Shown: positions 25,145-34,218, numbered from the stretch's first letter. The stretch: 64,000 nt of DNA from Roseobacter sp. GAI101 (GCF_000156335.1 NZ_DS999213.1:1046114-1110113), one strand, 5' to 3'. The notes: generated by a model from the sequence alone, not told the origin. Numbers and translations are program-made.

Positions 25145-27175
25145 ATGACCCGGCGCGACATCATCAACGACCCCATGATCGGAAACAAGGCCGAAGCCTA
25201 CGAGGCCTTTGACGACATCCCCACGAACCCCAATCTCGGGCACACGATCGGTGATGTGATCAATGCCCGGTACGGCCGCCGCGACATCCTGCGGGGCATG
25301 CTGGGGGTCACTGCGACAACAACGCTGTTTGGCACCTCGGCGCTGATCGCGCCCAGCCAGGCACAGGCCGCAGCGCACGGCAGCCGCTATGCGTTCGACG
25401 AACTGACCTGGGGCAACGACGAGACGCATCACGTGGCCGACGGCTATGATGCCAATGTGTTGCTGCGTTGGGGTGACCCCATCACCGCAGATGCGCCTGA
25501 ATTCGACGTTATGAACCAGACAGCCGCCGCACAGCTTAAGCAGTTCGGCTATAACAACGACTACGTCGGATTTGTGCCGCTGAACGAAGACGGCAGCCGT
25601 GGCCTGCTGTGTGTGAACCACGAATACACCAACGAAGAGGTCATGTTCCCCGGCCTTGGCCGTCAGGACAACGTTGAATTTTCCGGCATGACGCCCGAGC
25701 TGATCGACATTGAAATGGCCGCCCATGGCGGGTCGGTCGTTGAAATCGCCAAGGATGGGTCTGGCACGTGGCAGGTCGTGCGCGACGGCAAGATGAACCG
25801 CCGGATCACCCCGCTGGACACAGAAATGACGCTGGACGGCCCCGCCGCAGGGCACAAGCGTCTGCAAACCAATGACGATCCCACCGGCACCAAGGTCATC
25901 GGCACGCTGAACAACTGCGCCGGTGGCCTGACCCCTTGGGGCACATGGCTGATGGCCGAAGAAAACTTCCATGGCTATTACTGGACCGACAATCTGGATG
26001 CCGAAGGCAAGCCCGTGATTGATCCCGCCAGCAGCGAAGCCGCCTCGCAGAAACGCTATGGCGTGCCGGGGATGTGGTACGCCTGGGGCCAGAAATACGA
26101 CCGCTTCAACATCGACAAAGAACCCCACGCGCCCAACAAGTTCGGCTGGGTGGTCGAAGTGGACCCGATGGACCCGACCTCGACCCCGGTGAAACACACC
26201 GCCCTTGGCCGTTTCCGCCATGAAGGGGCCGAAACAACCGTGTCCAGCGACGGCCGTCTGGTGGTCTACATGGGCGACGACAACCGCTTTGACTATCAGT
26301 ATAAATACGTCTCCGGCGGCAAGGTGTCCGACGACCGCGCAGCCAATTCCAAACTGCTCAGCGACGGCACGCTCTATGTGGCGCGTTTCGACGAAGACGG
26401 CACTGTCGCCTGGCTGCCGCTGATCCACGGTGAAGGTCCATTGACCGCAGAAAACGGGTTCAACGACCAAGGCGACGTGATGATCGACACCCGCATGGCG
26501 GCGGATTTGCTGGGGGCCACCCCGATGGACCGCCCCGAAGACGCGCAACCGCGTGGCGATGGAACGGCCTACATCATGCTGACCAACAACACGAAGCGCA
26601 AAGACGATCAGCTGAACGCTGCGAACCCCCGTGCCAAAAGCAGTTTCGGCCACATCATCGAAATCAAGGAAGACGGCGGCAACCACGCCGCCACAAAAGG
26701 CACATGGTCGATCCTCGTCAAATGCGGCGATCCCGCGCTGGCCGAGGTGGGCGCGCAATGGAACCCCGAAACGTCGGAAAACGGCTGGTTCGGCAGCCCT
26801 GACAACTGCGCCATCGACGCCGACGGGCGCTTGTGGGTCAGCACCGATCAGGGCGGCAGCTGGGACAAGACCGGCAAATCCGACGGTCTTTATGCGGTCG
26901 AAACCGAAGGCGACGCCCGCGGCACGTCCAAGCTGTTCTTCCGCTGCCCCGTCGGCGGCGAAATGTGCGGCCCCTACTTTACCGATGACGGCGAGACATT
27001 GTTCGTCGCCGTGCAGCATCCGGGCACGGACGGGACCAAGAACCTTGCCGGGTTTGAACGCAACAGCACCTTCGAAGACCCTGCCACCCGCTGGCCAGAC
27101 TTTGATCCGGCCATGCCACCGCGCCCTGCGGTCGTGGTGATCACAAAACAGGGCGGCGGAAAAATCGCCGTCTGA
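25145..27175 (+). CDS. phoX: PhoX-family alkaline phosphatase
   Basis: 676 residues. The N-terminus carries a Tat signal around residues 49-76 (RRDILRGMLG followed by a hydrophobic run and SQAQAAA). The body matches PhoX: NHEYTNEEVMFPG (about 159-171), NNCAGGLTPWGTWLMAEENF (about 258-277), FRHEGAET, and GSPDNCAIDADGRLWVSTDQ near the C-terminus, the acidic and Glu-rich sites that hold the Ca2+/Fe3+ cluster. It releases phosphate from organic phosphoesters outside the cytoplasm. AGGAG precedes the ATG. A Pho-box array upstream and a strong terminator downstream mark a single-gene unit induced by phosphate starvation. Confidence 0.93.
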   Translation: MTRRDIINDPMIGNKAEAYEAFDDIPTNPNLGHTIGDVINARYGRRDILRGMLGVTATTTLFGTSALIAPSQAQAAAHGSRYAFDELTWGNDETHHVADGYDANVLLRWGDPITADAPEFDVMNQTAAAQLKQFGYNNDYVGFVPLNEDGSRGLLCVNHEYTNEEVMFPGLGRQDNVEFSGMTPELIDIEMAAHGGSVVEIAKDGSGTWQVVRDGKMNRRITPLDTEMTLDGPAAGHKRLQTNDDPTGTKVIGTLNNCAGGLTPWGTWLMAEENFHGYYWTDNLDAEGKPVIDPASSEAASQKRYGVPGMWYAWGQKYDRFNIDKEPHAPNKFGWVVEVDPMDPTSTPVKHTALGRFRHEGAETTVSSDGRLVVYMGDDNRFDYQYKYVSGGKVSDDRAANSKLLSDGTLYVARFDEDGTVAWLPLIHGEGPLTAENGFNDQGDVMIDTRMAADLLGATPMDRPEDAQPRGDGTAYIMLTNNTKRKDDQLNAANPRAKSSFGHIIEIKEDGGNHAATKGTWSILVKCGDPALAEVGAQWNPETSENGWFGSPDNCAIDADGRLWVSTDQGGSWDKTGKSDGLYAVETEGDARGTSKLFFRCPVGGEMCGPYFTDDGETLFVAVQHPGTDGTKNLAGFERNSTFEDPATRWPDFDPAMPPRPAVVVITKQGGGKIAV

Positions 27176-27242
27176 TCAGGGTTTGGTCGTCGTTTGACCG
27201 TACCCCTCCATTATTGTCACGAAAGAAATTTTCAAAACGCGA

Positions 27243-27270
27243 TGCGCCCAAAGATCACTCTTTGGGCGCA
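27243..27270. terminator. Bidirectional terminator between phoX and znuA
   Basis: A perfect 12-bp stem (TGCGCCCAAAGA, 27243-27254, with its complement 27259-27270) closes a 4-nt loop between two convergent genes. AT-rich sequence flanks both sides. It can serve either strand. Confidence 0.8.
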
Positions 27271-27316
27271 ATTCGTTTGTATAATCTCTGTCAGGCGTGA
27301 CGCTGCCAGACCGGCA

Positions 27317-28294
27317 TCAGCCTTCTGACAGGCAGTCGACAAAGGATTGTGCAAGGCTTTGGATCAATTCGGGATAAAGCGTCGGCCCCAAGGTCAGCGA
27401 TGCCCCCAACGGGTCAAGAGCCGCGGTTTTCAGCGTCCCTTCGCCATCCAGTGCCGCGACCAGACCGGGGTTGAACTGGGGTTCCGTAAAGATGCAGACC
27501 GCCTGCGTCTCGGCGATCACGTCGCGCAGTTCGCTCAGCCGTGCGGCACTGGGGGCGGCACCGTCGCTCAGAGAGATCGCGGCGCTGGCTTCGGTCCCGA
27601 AACGTCCTTCGAAATAGTGATAGGCATCGTGAAAGACGACAAAAGGCCGCCCTTGCAAAGGCTTTAGCTGCGTTTCGATCGTCGCGGTCAAACGCGCCAG
27701 ATCTGTCTGCCCCTTGGCCGCATTGGCGCGGTAGGTGTCGGCATGATCGGGGTCAAGCCGGATCAAGGCGTCTGATATCGTGCCCAACCAGGCGGAGGCA
27801 TTCACAGGATCAAGCCAGAGATGCGGATCAAATGCAGCAGGTGCATCGTGGTCATCATGTTCGGCCTCGTCGCCATGCGCCTCTGCCCCATGCGCATCAG
27901 TGCCATGATCGTCATGATCGTCATGCCCGTGATCATGCGCCTCGAACGCCACGCCGCTGCGGTTCTCCAGAACCTCGGTCCCGGCGCTGTCCTGCAATGT
28001 CAGATGGGTGGCGTTCGGGGCCAGCGTTTCAATCGGCTCGGCCAGCCACGGGGTCAGCACGGGTCCGACCCAGACCACCAGATCGGCCCCTGCCAATGCA
28101 CGCGCCTCGGACGGGCGCATCGCATAGCTGTGGGGCGTGGCCCCCGGCGGAATCGTCAGATCAGGGCTGCCGACCCCTTCCATCACCAACGCGACCAGCG
28201 CATGGACCGGTGCGATATCGGTCGAGACCCGCGGGACATCGGCCCCCGCCGTCGAAGTCCACAGAAAAGTTGAGGCACAAAGAAGCCAACGCAT
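27317..28294 (-). CDS. znuA: Zinc ABC transporter periplasmic binding protein
   Basis: 325 residues. A signal peptide (MRWLLCASTFLWTSTAGA) precedes a cluster A-I binding fold with metal His residues in VHALVALVMEG, GATPHSYAMRP and FHDAYHYFEGRFG. A His/Asp-rich loop (EAHDHGHDDHDDHG and similar, about 120-155) is typical of ZnuA. The start at 28294 is chosen over an in-frame ATG at 28387 because the signal peptide begins there and the longer form would cross the Zur boxes. It is divergent from zur-znuC-znuB across a promoter region with two Zur-like palindromes. Confidence 0.95.
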   Translation of the reverse strand: MRWLLCASTFLWTSTAGADVPRVSTDIAPVHALVALVMEGVGSPDLTIPPGATPHSYAMRPSEARALAGADLVVWVGPVLTPWLAEPIETLAPNATHLTLQDSAGTEVLENRSGVAFEAHDHGHDDHDDHGTDAHGAEAHGDEAEHDDHDAPAAFDPHLWLDPVNASAWLGTISDALIRLDPDHADTYRANAAKGQTDLARLTATIETQLKPLQGRPFVVFHDAYHYFEGRFGTEASAAISLSDGAAPSAARLSELRDVIAETQAVCIFTEPQFNPGLVAALDGEGTLKTAALDPLGASLTLGPTLYPELIQSLAQSFVDCLSEG

Positions 28295-28310
28295 AGAATT
28301 CACCAAGATT

Positions 28311-28323
28311 GTTATAATATAAC
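28311..28323. promoter_or_regulatory. Zur-box-like palindrome, znuA side
   Basis: GTTATA-A-TATAAC is a perfect inverted repeat 17 nt upstream of the znuA start codon. It resembles the alphaproteobacterial Zur box core. Confidence 0.5.
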
Positions 28324-28337
28324 TCTTGTTAGAGTGG

Positions 28338-28349
28338 ATGTTATAACAT
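28338..28349. promoter_or_regulatory. Zur box, zur side
   Basis: ATGTTATAACAT is a perfect 12-nt palindrome matching the alphaproteobacterial Zur-box core (TGTTATAACA), 31 nt upstream of zur. With the 28311-28323 site it would allow zinc-dependent repression of both divergent units and autorepression of zur. Confidence 0.7.
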
Positions 28350-28380
28350 ATCAAGACGCAATAAGCATCGGAGGCCAAAA

Positions 28381-28863
28381 ATGCCAACCATTGGATTTGA
28401 AACCCACGACCACCACGCCTGCGTCAGCGATGCGATGGCCAAAGCCGAAGCGCGCTGCGCCGCCTCTGACCTGCGGCTGACGCCTGTGCGCCGCCGGGTG
28501 CTGGAACTGCTGCTGGCCGAGCACCGCGCGCTTGGAGCCTATGACATTCTGGGTCACCTGTCCGCCGAAGGGTTGGGCACCCAGCCACCCGTCGCCTACC
28601 GCGCGCTTGATTTTCTGGTCAAAGCCGGGTTCGCCCACCGGGTCGAGGCGCTGAACGCCTATATCGCCTGCACCCATCTGGGGGCCGATCACGCGCCCGC
28701 CTTCCTGATCTGCCGCAACTGCCGGTCCGTCGCCGAAAGCAACACCGCGCTGACCCAAGGCCGCCTTGGCGATGCGGCCCGCGCCGCCGGTTTCCAGATC
28801 GAACATACCGTGGTCGAAGCACAGGGCCTGTGCCCCGCCTGCCAGACCGGAGACGCGGCATGA
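28381..28863 (+). CDS. zur: Fur-family zinc uptake regulator Zur
   Basis: 160 residues. A winged helix (LRLTPVRRRVLELLLAEHRA, about 31-50; PVAYRALDFLVKAGFAHRVE, about 70-89) is followed by the dimer/metal domain with two CxxC pairs (ICRNC and LCPAC) that hold structural zinc. With zinc bound it should repress znuA and its own operon. znuC starts inside the last codons (ATGA overlap), so regulator and transporter are co-expressed. GGAGG is upstream of the ATG. Confidence 0.95.
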   Translation: MPTIGFETHDHHACVSDAMAKAEARCAASDLRLTPVRRRVLELLLAEHRALGAYDILGHLSAEGLGTQPPVAYRALDFLVKAGFAHRVEALNAYIACTHLGADHAPAFLICRNCRSVAESNTALTQGRLGDAARAAGFQIEHTVVEAQGLCPACQTGDAA

Positions 28864-29594
28864 GCCTGATTGCGACCCACGACCTGCGGCTGGTGCTTGG
28901 CGGGCAAACCGTGCTGCACGGTGTGAACATTGCCATCGACAAGGGCGAGATCGTGACCATCGTCGGCCCCAACGGCTCGGGCAAATCCAGCCTGCTGCGG
29001 GCGCTGATCGGCGCGCTGAAACCCGCAGGCGGTACCATCACGCGCAGCCCTGGTCTGCGCATCGGCTATGTCCCGCAAAAGCTGCAGATCGACCCCAGTC
29101 TTCCCCTGACCGTGGAGGGTTTCTTGAATCTGCCCCGCCGCCAGAACCGCGCGGTGGTCGAAACCGCCCTGCACAAGGCAGGCGTGCCTGATCTGGCGAA
29201 ACAGCAGATGTCATCCCTGTCCGGCGGCCAATTCCAGCGGGTGCTGCTGGCACGCGCCCTGCTGAACATGCCCGATATCCTGATCCTCGACGAGGCGACG
29301 CAGGGCCTTGACCAGCCCGGTGCCGCCGCGTTCTACCGTCAGATCGAAGACGTCCGCCGCGAGATGGGGTGCGCGGTGCTGATGGTCAGCCATGATCTGC
29401 ATGTGGTCATGGCCGCCTCGGACCGCGTCTTGTGCCTGAACGGCCATGTCTGCTGCGAAGGCACCCCCGAGATTGTCGCCGATGCGCCGGAATACCGCGC
29501 GTTGTTTGGCACCGGCACGCAGGGGGCGCTGGCGCTGTACCGCCACGAACATACCCATTCACATGACCACGACCACCACCCTGGAGACCACTGA
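28860..29594 (+). CDS. znuC: Zinc ABC transporter ATPase
   Basis: 244 residues. Walker A is GPNGSGKSS (about 38-46), the signature LSGGQFQRVLLARAL, Walker B ILILDEATQGLD, and the H-loop VSHDLHVV. The C-terminus is His-rich (HEHTHSHDHDHHPGDH), which is common in zinc transporter ATPases. The start at 28860 overlaps the zur stop (ATGA) and is favoured over an upstream ATG at 28830. Its stop overlaps the znuB start (TGATG). Confidence 0.96.
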   Translation: MSLIATHDLRLVLGGQTVLHGVNIAIDKGEIVTIVGPNGSGKSSLLRALIGALKPAGGTITRSPGLRIGYVPQKLQIDPSLPLTVEGFLNLPRRQNRAVVETALHKAGVPDLAKQQMSSLSGGQFQRVLLARALLNMPDILILDEATQGLDQPGAAAFYRQIEDVRREMGCAVLMVSHDLHVVMAASDRVLCLNGHVCCEGTPEIVADAPEYRALFGTGTQGALALYRHEHTHSHDHDHHPGDH

Positions 29595-30385
29595 TGCTGG
29601 ATGATTTCGTGATGCGTGCCGCGCTGGCCGGGATCGGCGTGGCGCTGGCAGCGGCCCCTTTGGGGTGTTTTGTGGTCTGGCGGCGGATGGCCTATTTTGG
29701 CGACGCCACATCCCATGCCGCCTTGCTGGGGGTGGCCTTGGCGCTGTCGCTTGATCTGCCCGTTTTTGCGGGTGTTCTGGTGGTTGCCATGGCGATGGCT
29801 TTGATCGTCAGCGGGCTAAGCGGGCGCACGGTCAGCACGGATGCGCTGCTGGGGGTCATGGCGCATGGGGCGCTTGCGATCGGTCTGGTGGCCGTGTCGC
29901 TTCTGCCCAACCAGCGGGTCGACCTGAGTGCGTATCTTTTCGGGGAAATCCTTGCCGTGACCAAGGGCGACCTTGTCATCATCTGGGGCGGTGCCGCCGT
30001 GTCCATCGCGCTGCTTGTCTGGCGCTGGCAGGCGTTGCTGTCGGCGACGCTCAACCCTGATCTGGCCACCGCAAGCGGGGTGAATCCCCACCGCGAACAA
30101 CTGATCCTGACGGTGGCGCTGGCCCTGACGGTGGCCGTCGCGTTAAAGGTCGTAGGCGCGCTGTTGATCGCCGCGTTGCTGATCATCCCCGCCGCCGCCG
30201 CGCGGCCGTTTTCGCGCACGCCGGAAACGATGGCGATGATGGCGGCAGGGATCGGCATGGTCTCAACGCTCGGCGGGCTTGCAGCCTCTTTCGCATTCGA
30301 CACGCCGACAGGGCCCAGCATCGTTACCGTCGCCGCTGTGATCTTTGCGGTCTCGACCGGGCTGGCCCCTGCTTTGCGCCGTTAA
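29594..30385 (+). CDS. znuB: Zinc ABC transporter permease
   Basis: 263 residues with about eight membrane helices of the ABC-3 family (FVVWRRMAYFGDATSHAALLG, in part MAYFGDATSHAALLG about 34-48; GALLIAALLIIPAAAARPFS about 190-209). It overlaps znuC by one base and forms the inner-membrane channel for zinc. Its TAA stop shares TTAA with the stop of the convergent Rid gene. Confidence 0.95.
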   Translation: MLDDFVMRAALAGIGVALAAAPLGCFVVWRRMAYFGDATSHAALLGVALALSLDLPVFAGVLVVAMAMALIVSGLSGRTVSTDALLGVMAHGALAIGLVAVSLLPNQRVDLSAYLFGEILAVTKGDLVIIWGGAAVSIALLVWRWQALLSATLNPDLATASGVNPHREQLILTVALALTVAVALKVVGALLIAALLIIPAAAARPFSRTPETMAMMAAGIGMVSTLGGLAASFAFDTPTGPSIVTVAAVIFAVSTGLAPALRR

Positions 30386-30783
30386 GGCTTTGAAATCACG
30401 GCGGTTGCTTCGATCTCGACCTTTGCTTCATCCTCGATCAGGCCAGCGACGACAACCATCGCCATGGCCGGAAAATGCCGTCCCATGACCTCGCGGTAGG
30501 CGCGGCCCACATCTGCTTGGGCGGCGACATATTCGGCCTTGTCGGTCACATACCATGTCAGACGCATGATATCTTCGGGCACACCGCCTGCGGCCTCGAC
30601 CACGGTGCGGATGTTCAACAGCGCCTGTTTCATCTGGCCGATGAAGTCATGCGCCTCGAATTTCTGATCCGCCGTCCAGCCGATCTGACCGCCGACGAAC
30701 AGATGCCCGTCCGCGCTGAGCATGCCGTTGGCATAGCCCTTGGCCGGGGCCCATCCTTCGGGCTGGATTACTTTGTGAGACAT
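30382..30783 (-). CDS. Rid-family protein at the end of the aminobenzoate cluster
   Basis: 133 residues, one Rid domain (HLFVGGQIGWTADQ, about 28-41; VEIEATAVISKP at the end). As in the other Rid protein of this window, the position of RidA Arg105 is Gly (Gly114 in VVAGLIED). It lies 25 nt downstream of the LivF-type gene on the same strand, so it is probably the last gene of the 14-kb tryptophan/anthranilate block. Rid proteins include enamine/imine hydrolases and 2-aminomuconate deaminases; a role in hydrolysing an enamine CoA intermediate is an inference. The start at 30783 (MSHKVIQPEG) fits the domain. Confidence 0.85.
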   Translation of the reverse strand: MSHKVIQPEGWAPAKGYANGMLSADGHLFVGGQIGWTADQKFEAHDFIGQMKQALLNIRTVVEAAGGVPEDIMRLTWYVTDKAEYVAAQADVGRAYREVMGRHFPAMAMVVVAGLIEDEAKVEIEATAVISKP

Positions 30784-30808
30784 GGGTTTTCCTTTTTCAG
30801 TCAGGCGC

Positions 30809-31498
30809 TTAGACGCCAAGATATTGATCGGCAACGCGGCGGTCGAGGGATTCCATCGGCCCCGACCAGACCGACCGTCCGCGTTCTAGAATGACGGCGC
30901 GGTCCGCGACCTGGCGCAGTTCGGCAAGTGACTTGTCAACCACCAGCAAGGACAGCCCGGCATCCCGTTTCAACGTGGCCACGGCGGCCCAGATTTCCTG
31001 TCGCACGACGGGGGCAAGCCCCTCGGTCGCCTCGTCTAGCAGCAAAAGCGTGGGGTTTGTCATCAGCGCGCGGCCGATTGCCAGCATCTGCTGTTCCCCC
31101 CCCGACAACGATCCTGCCATCTGGTCCGACCGTTCGCCAAGGCGCGGGAACAACACGCAAACGCGTTCGAAATCCCACGGACCGGGGCGTGCGGCGGCAA
31201 TCAGGTTTTCATAAACGGTCAGCGGCCCAAAGCAGCGCCGCCCTTCGGGCACCAGCCCCAGCCCCGCCTGTGCAGCCTTGTGACTGGGCAGCGGGCCCAG
31301 ATCGCGACCGTCGAACTGCACCGTTCCGGCGGAATGTTTCAGCATCCGGCAAATCACCTTGATGGTCGAGGATTTGCCCATCCCGTTGCGCCCCATCAGC
31401 GCGCAGACTTCGCCTGCCTCAAGCTCAAGATCGACGCCAAACAGCGCCTGCGTTGGTCCGTAAGAGGCTGTAACCCCTTGCAGTTTCAGAAAGCTCAT
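30809..31498 (-). CDS. ABC importer ATPase, LivF type (kyn cluster)
   Basis: 229 residues. Walker A is GRNGMGKSS, the signature LSGGEQQMLAIGRAL, Walker B LLLLDEATEGLAP. The usual LivF VEQN switch is VDKSLAEL here. It overlaps the LivG-type gene by 4 nt and is the distal importer gene. Together with 31495-35370 it forms a complete importer transcribed after kynU, so an aromatic substrate such as tryptophan, kynurenine or anthranilate is a reasonable guess. Confidence 0.9.
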   Translation of the reverse strand: MSFLKLQGVTASYGPTQALFGVDLELEAGEVCALMGRNGMGKSSTIKVICRMLKHSAGTVQFDGRDLGPLPSHKAAQAGLGLVPEGRRCFGPLTVYENLIAAARPGPWDFERVCVLFPRLGERSDQMAGSLSGGEQQMLAIGRALMTNPTLLLLDEATEGLAPVVRQEIWAAVATLKRDAGLSLLVVDKSLAELRQVADRAVILERGRSVWSGPMESLDRRVADQYLGV

Positions 31499-32250
31499 GC
31501 CGCGTCCTCCGCACCCAGATAGGCTTCGCGGACGGTTGGATCGCGGCGTATTTCATCCGCAGTGCCCGTGGCGATCACGCGGCCATAGACCAGCACGCTG
31601 ATCCGGTCGGCCAATGCGAAAACTGCATCCATGTCATGTTCCACCAGCAAGATCGGAGCCTGTGTGCGCAAGTCGTCCAGAAAACCCGTCAGCCGCTTTG
31701 ACCCCGATGCGCCAAGTCCGGCCATCGGTTCGTCCATCAATAACACCTTCGGCTCAAGCGTCAGCGCCACGGCGACCTCAAGCAACCGGCGCTGTCCGTG
31801 GGACAGATCCGCAGTCCGTTTGGCGGCCTGATCCTGCAATCCGACGCGGACAAGTGCCGCCATCGCGCGATCCACCAGCGGGCGGTTCTTCATCACGGGC
31901 CGGAAAAATCGCATCACGCCGCCGTCATGCCCCAACGCCCCCAGAACCGCGTTTTGCAGCACGGTGTATTCCATCGCCAGCGACGATATCTGGAACGTGC
32001 GCCCCAGCCCTGCCCGTGCGCGTGCTACGGTCCCCAGCGGCGTGACATCACGGCCAGCGAATTCCACCGTCCCGCTGTTGGACCGTAGCCCGCCTGCGAT
32101 CTGCTTGATCAGCGTGGATTTTCCTGCGCCATTCGGGCCGATCAGCGCGTGAATCTCCCCCGGCAACAGCGTCAGTGATACGTCATCGGTGGCCTTGAGC
32201 GCGCCAAAGCTTTTCTTGAGGTCGGACAGTTTCAAAAGTGGCTCAGTCAT
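31495..32250 (-). CDS. ABC importer ATPase, LivG type (kyn cluster)
   Basis: 251 residues. Walker A is GPNGAGKST (about 36-44), the signature LSHGQRRLLEVAVAL, Walker B VLLMDEPMAGLG, and the H-loop LVEHDMDAVF; the end VREAYLGAEDAA is LivG-typical. The start at 32250 (MTEPLLKLSD) overlaps the LivM-type stop by 8 nt; an in-frame ATG at 32271 is possible. It overlaps the LivF-type gene by 4 nt. Confidence 0.9.
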   Translation of the reverse strand: MTEPLLKLSDLKKSFGALKATDDVSLTLLPGEIHALIGPNGAGKSTLIKQIAGGLRSNSGTVEFAGRDVTPLGTVARARAGLGRTFQISSLAMEYTVLQNAVLGALGHDGGVMRFFRPVMKNRPLVDRAMAALVRVGLQDQAAKRTADLSHGQRRLLEVAVALTLEPKVLLMDEPMAGLGASGSKRLTGFLDDLRTQAPILLVEHDMDAVFALADRISVLVYGRVIATGTADEIRRDPTVREAYLGAEDAA

Positions 32251-33226
32251 GGGCGACCTCGCGTCCGGCAAGGGTGCCGATCAATCCGCCGCGGGCAAAC
32301 AGAACCACCAGCAGCAGAAGCAGCCCCAGATAGATGTGCCAAAAATCGCTGAGCCCGCCCAGGACATGTTCCAGCAAAATATAGAGCGCAGCACCCGCGA
32401 CGGGGCCGAACAGGCGACCCACCCCGCCCAGGATCACGAAAACCATGATCTCTCCGCTGGTGTGCCAACTGAACATCGTGGGGCTGACAAAGCGGTTCAG
32501 GTCCGCGAACAATGCCCCCGCCAGTGCGGTAATCGCCCCCGAAATAACGAAGGCCACCAGACGCAGGCGAAACGGCGTGATCCCCACGGTCTCGACCCGC
32601 TCTGCATTCTGGCGCGCGGCGGACAGGGCCAGCCCGAAGGGGGATTTGGCCAGACGGCTCGCGATGAACAGCACGATCGCCAGAACGCCAAAGGCGATTG
32701 CAAAGAACTGGATCGGATCAAGCGTGTTGAGCCCCGGAAATTCGTTGCGGATATAGATCGAAAGCCCGTCCTCTCCGCCATAGGCCGGCCAGGAAATCGC
32801 GAAATAATAAAGCATCTGCCCGAAGGCCAGCGTGATCATGATGAAATAGACACCTGTAGTGCGCAGCGACAGTGCGCCGATGGCCAAGGCTGCCAAGCCG
32901 CCCGTCACGATCGCGACGCCCCAGATTACCAACATGGATTTGGTGCCCTCGATCAGAAACGGGCTTTCCATGATCGGGGTATAGCTTTGGGCGTGGCTGG
33001 CAAGAACACCCATGGCATAGCCGCCAAGCCCGAAGAACGCCGCATGGCCGAAGCTGACCAACCCGCCAAGCCCGAGGGCTATATTCAGGCCGACGCCTGC
33101 CAAGGCCAGAATTGCTGCCTTGGTCACGAGGGTGATGACAAAGGGTTCATCCAACATGAATGCCGCCAGTGCCGTCACCGGCAGCAACGCGAAAAGCACA
33201 ATGTTCAGAAGGGTTTCGCGGGCCAT
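32243..33226 (-). CDS. ABC importer permease, LivM type (kyn cluster)
   Basis: 327 residues, about nine membrane helices, with GLNIALGLGGLVSFGHAAFF (about 51-70) and ARQNAERVETVGITPFRLRL (about 205-224), the coupling helix. GGAGGG upstream lies inside the last codons of the LivH-type gene, whose stop is 1 nt before this start, which supports the ATG at 33226. It pairs with the LivH-type subunit. Confidence 0.9.
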   Translation of the reverse strand: MARETLLNIVLFALLPVTALAAFMLDEPFVITLVTKAAILALAGVGLNIALGLGGLVSFGHAAFFGLGGYAMGVLASHAQSYTPIMESPFLIEGTKSMLVIWGVAIVTGGLAALAIGALSLRTTGVYFIMITLAFGQMLYYFAISWPAYGGEDGLSIYIRNEFPGLNTLDPIQFFAIAFGVLAIVLFIASRLAKSPFGLALSAARQNAERVETVGITPFRLRLVAFVISGAITALAGALFADLNRFVSPTMFSWHTSGEIMVFVILGGVGRLFGPVAGAALYILLEHVLGGLSDFWHIYLGLLLLLVVLFARGGLIGTLAGREVAHD

Positions 33227-33227
33227 A

Positions 33228-34145
33228 TTACGTCCCTCCAAACAGGCCTGAGGGTTTGAACAGCAAGACCCCCGCCATCAAAATGTAAATCGCCATAGAG
33301 GCCACGGCGGAGCCGACCGCATTGGCCGAAGAAGGTTCCATGAAGGTGGCGAAAAGCGGTGGCAGCAGCACCCCGCCCAGCGTATCGGTCAACCCCACGA
33401 GGATCGAGCCGACAAGCGCGCCCTTGATGGATCCGATACCGCCGATCACGATCACCACAAAGGCAAGGATCAACACCGGTTCGCCCATGCCCACCTGCAC
33501 CGACTGGATCGCGCCGACCAGCGCCCCGGCCAGCCCCGCAAGGGCGGCACCAAGGGCAAATACCAACGTATAAAGCTTTGAGATATCGACCCCAAGTGCC
33601 GCGATCATCTCGCGGTCAGCCTCGCCCGCGCGGATCTGGACGCCGATGCGGGTCCTGGCGATCAACAGGAACAGTCCTGCGGCAACCAGCAAGCCCGCGC
33701 CGATGATCACCAGACGATAGAGCGGATAATAAATGCCGCCGGGCAACAGGATCGGGCCGGAAAGGGCAGCGGGAATATCAAGGAACAGCGGGAAAGAGCC
33801 GAAGATATACCGCGTGCCTTCGGAAAAGATCAGGATCAGCGCAAAGGTCGCAAGGACCTGGTCCAGATGGTCGCGATCATAAAGGCGGCGGATCACCAGC
33901 AGTTCGATCAGCGCGCCAGCAGCGGCGGCCGCAGCAAGGGCCGCGATCAACGCAAGGACAAACGACCCGGTAAAGCCGGCAACGGCGGCGGCAGCAAAGG
34001 CCCCGACCATATAAAGCGATCCATGCGCAAGATTGATCAGCCCCATAACGCCAAAGATCAGCGTCAGACCAGCAGCCATCAAGAACAGCATGACACCGAA
34101 CTGCAAACCGTTCAGCACCTGTTCAATCAGCAATAACAACGACAT
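33228..34145 (-). CDS. ABC importer permease, LivH type (kyn cluster)
   Basis: 305 residues, about eight membrane helices, with LTLIFGVMGLINLAHGSLYM (about 27-46) and IGVQIRAGEADREMIAALGV (about 167-186). It follows the binding-protein gene with 79 nt between, a gap filled by a strong hairpin. It is the standard LivH length and forms the importer channel with the LivM-type subunit. Confidence 0.92.
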   Translation of the reverse strand: MSLLLLIEQVLNGLQFGVMLFLMAAGLTLIFGVMGLINLAHGSLYMVGAFAAAAVAGFTGSFVLALIAALAAAAAAGALIELLVIRRLYDRDHLDQVLATFALILIFSEGTRYIFGSFPLFLDIPAALSGPILLPGGIYYPLYRLVIIGAGLLVAAGLFLLIARTRIGVQIRAGEADREMIAALGVDISKLYTLVFALGAALAGLAGALVGAIQSVQVGMGEPVLILAFVVIVIGGIGSIKGALVGSILVGLTDTLGGVLLPPLFATFMEPSSANAVGSAVASMAIYILMAGVLLFKPSGLFGGT

Positions 34146-34187
34146 ATAAGACGTTCCTCAAGTACCATCCGGTAAGAAAATCAGGGT

Positions 34188-34218
34188 GCGCTGCGCCGGA
34201 AAAATACCGGCGCAGCGC
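34188..34218 (-). terminator. Hairpin after the binding-protein gene of the kyn cluster
   Basis: Perfect 12-bp stem (34188-34199 with 34207-34218, arms GCGCTGCGCCGG / CCGGCGCAGCGC) and a 7-nt loop, 6 nt past the binding-protein stop. No T tract follows on the minus strand. It probably protects the upstream mRNA or attenuates transcription of the permease genes. Confidence 0.6.
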
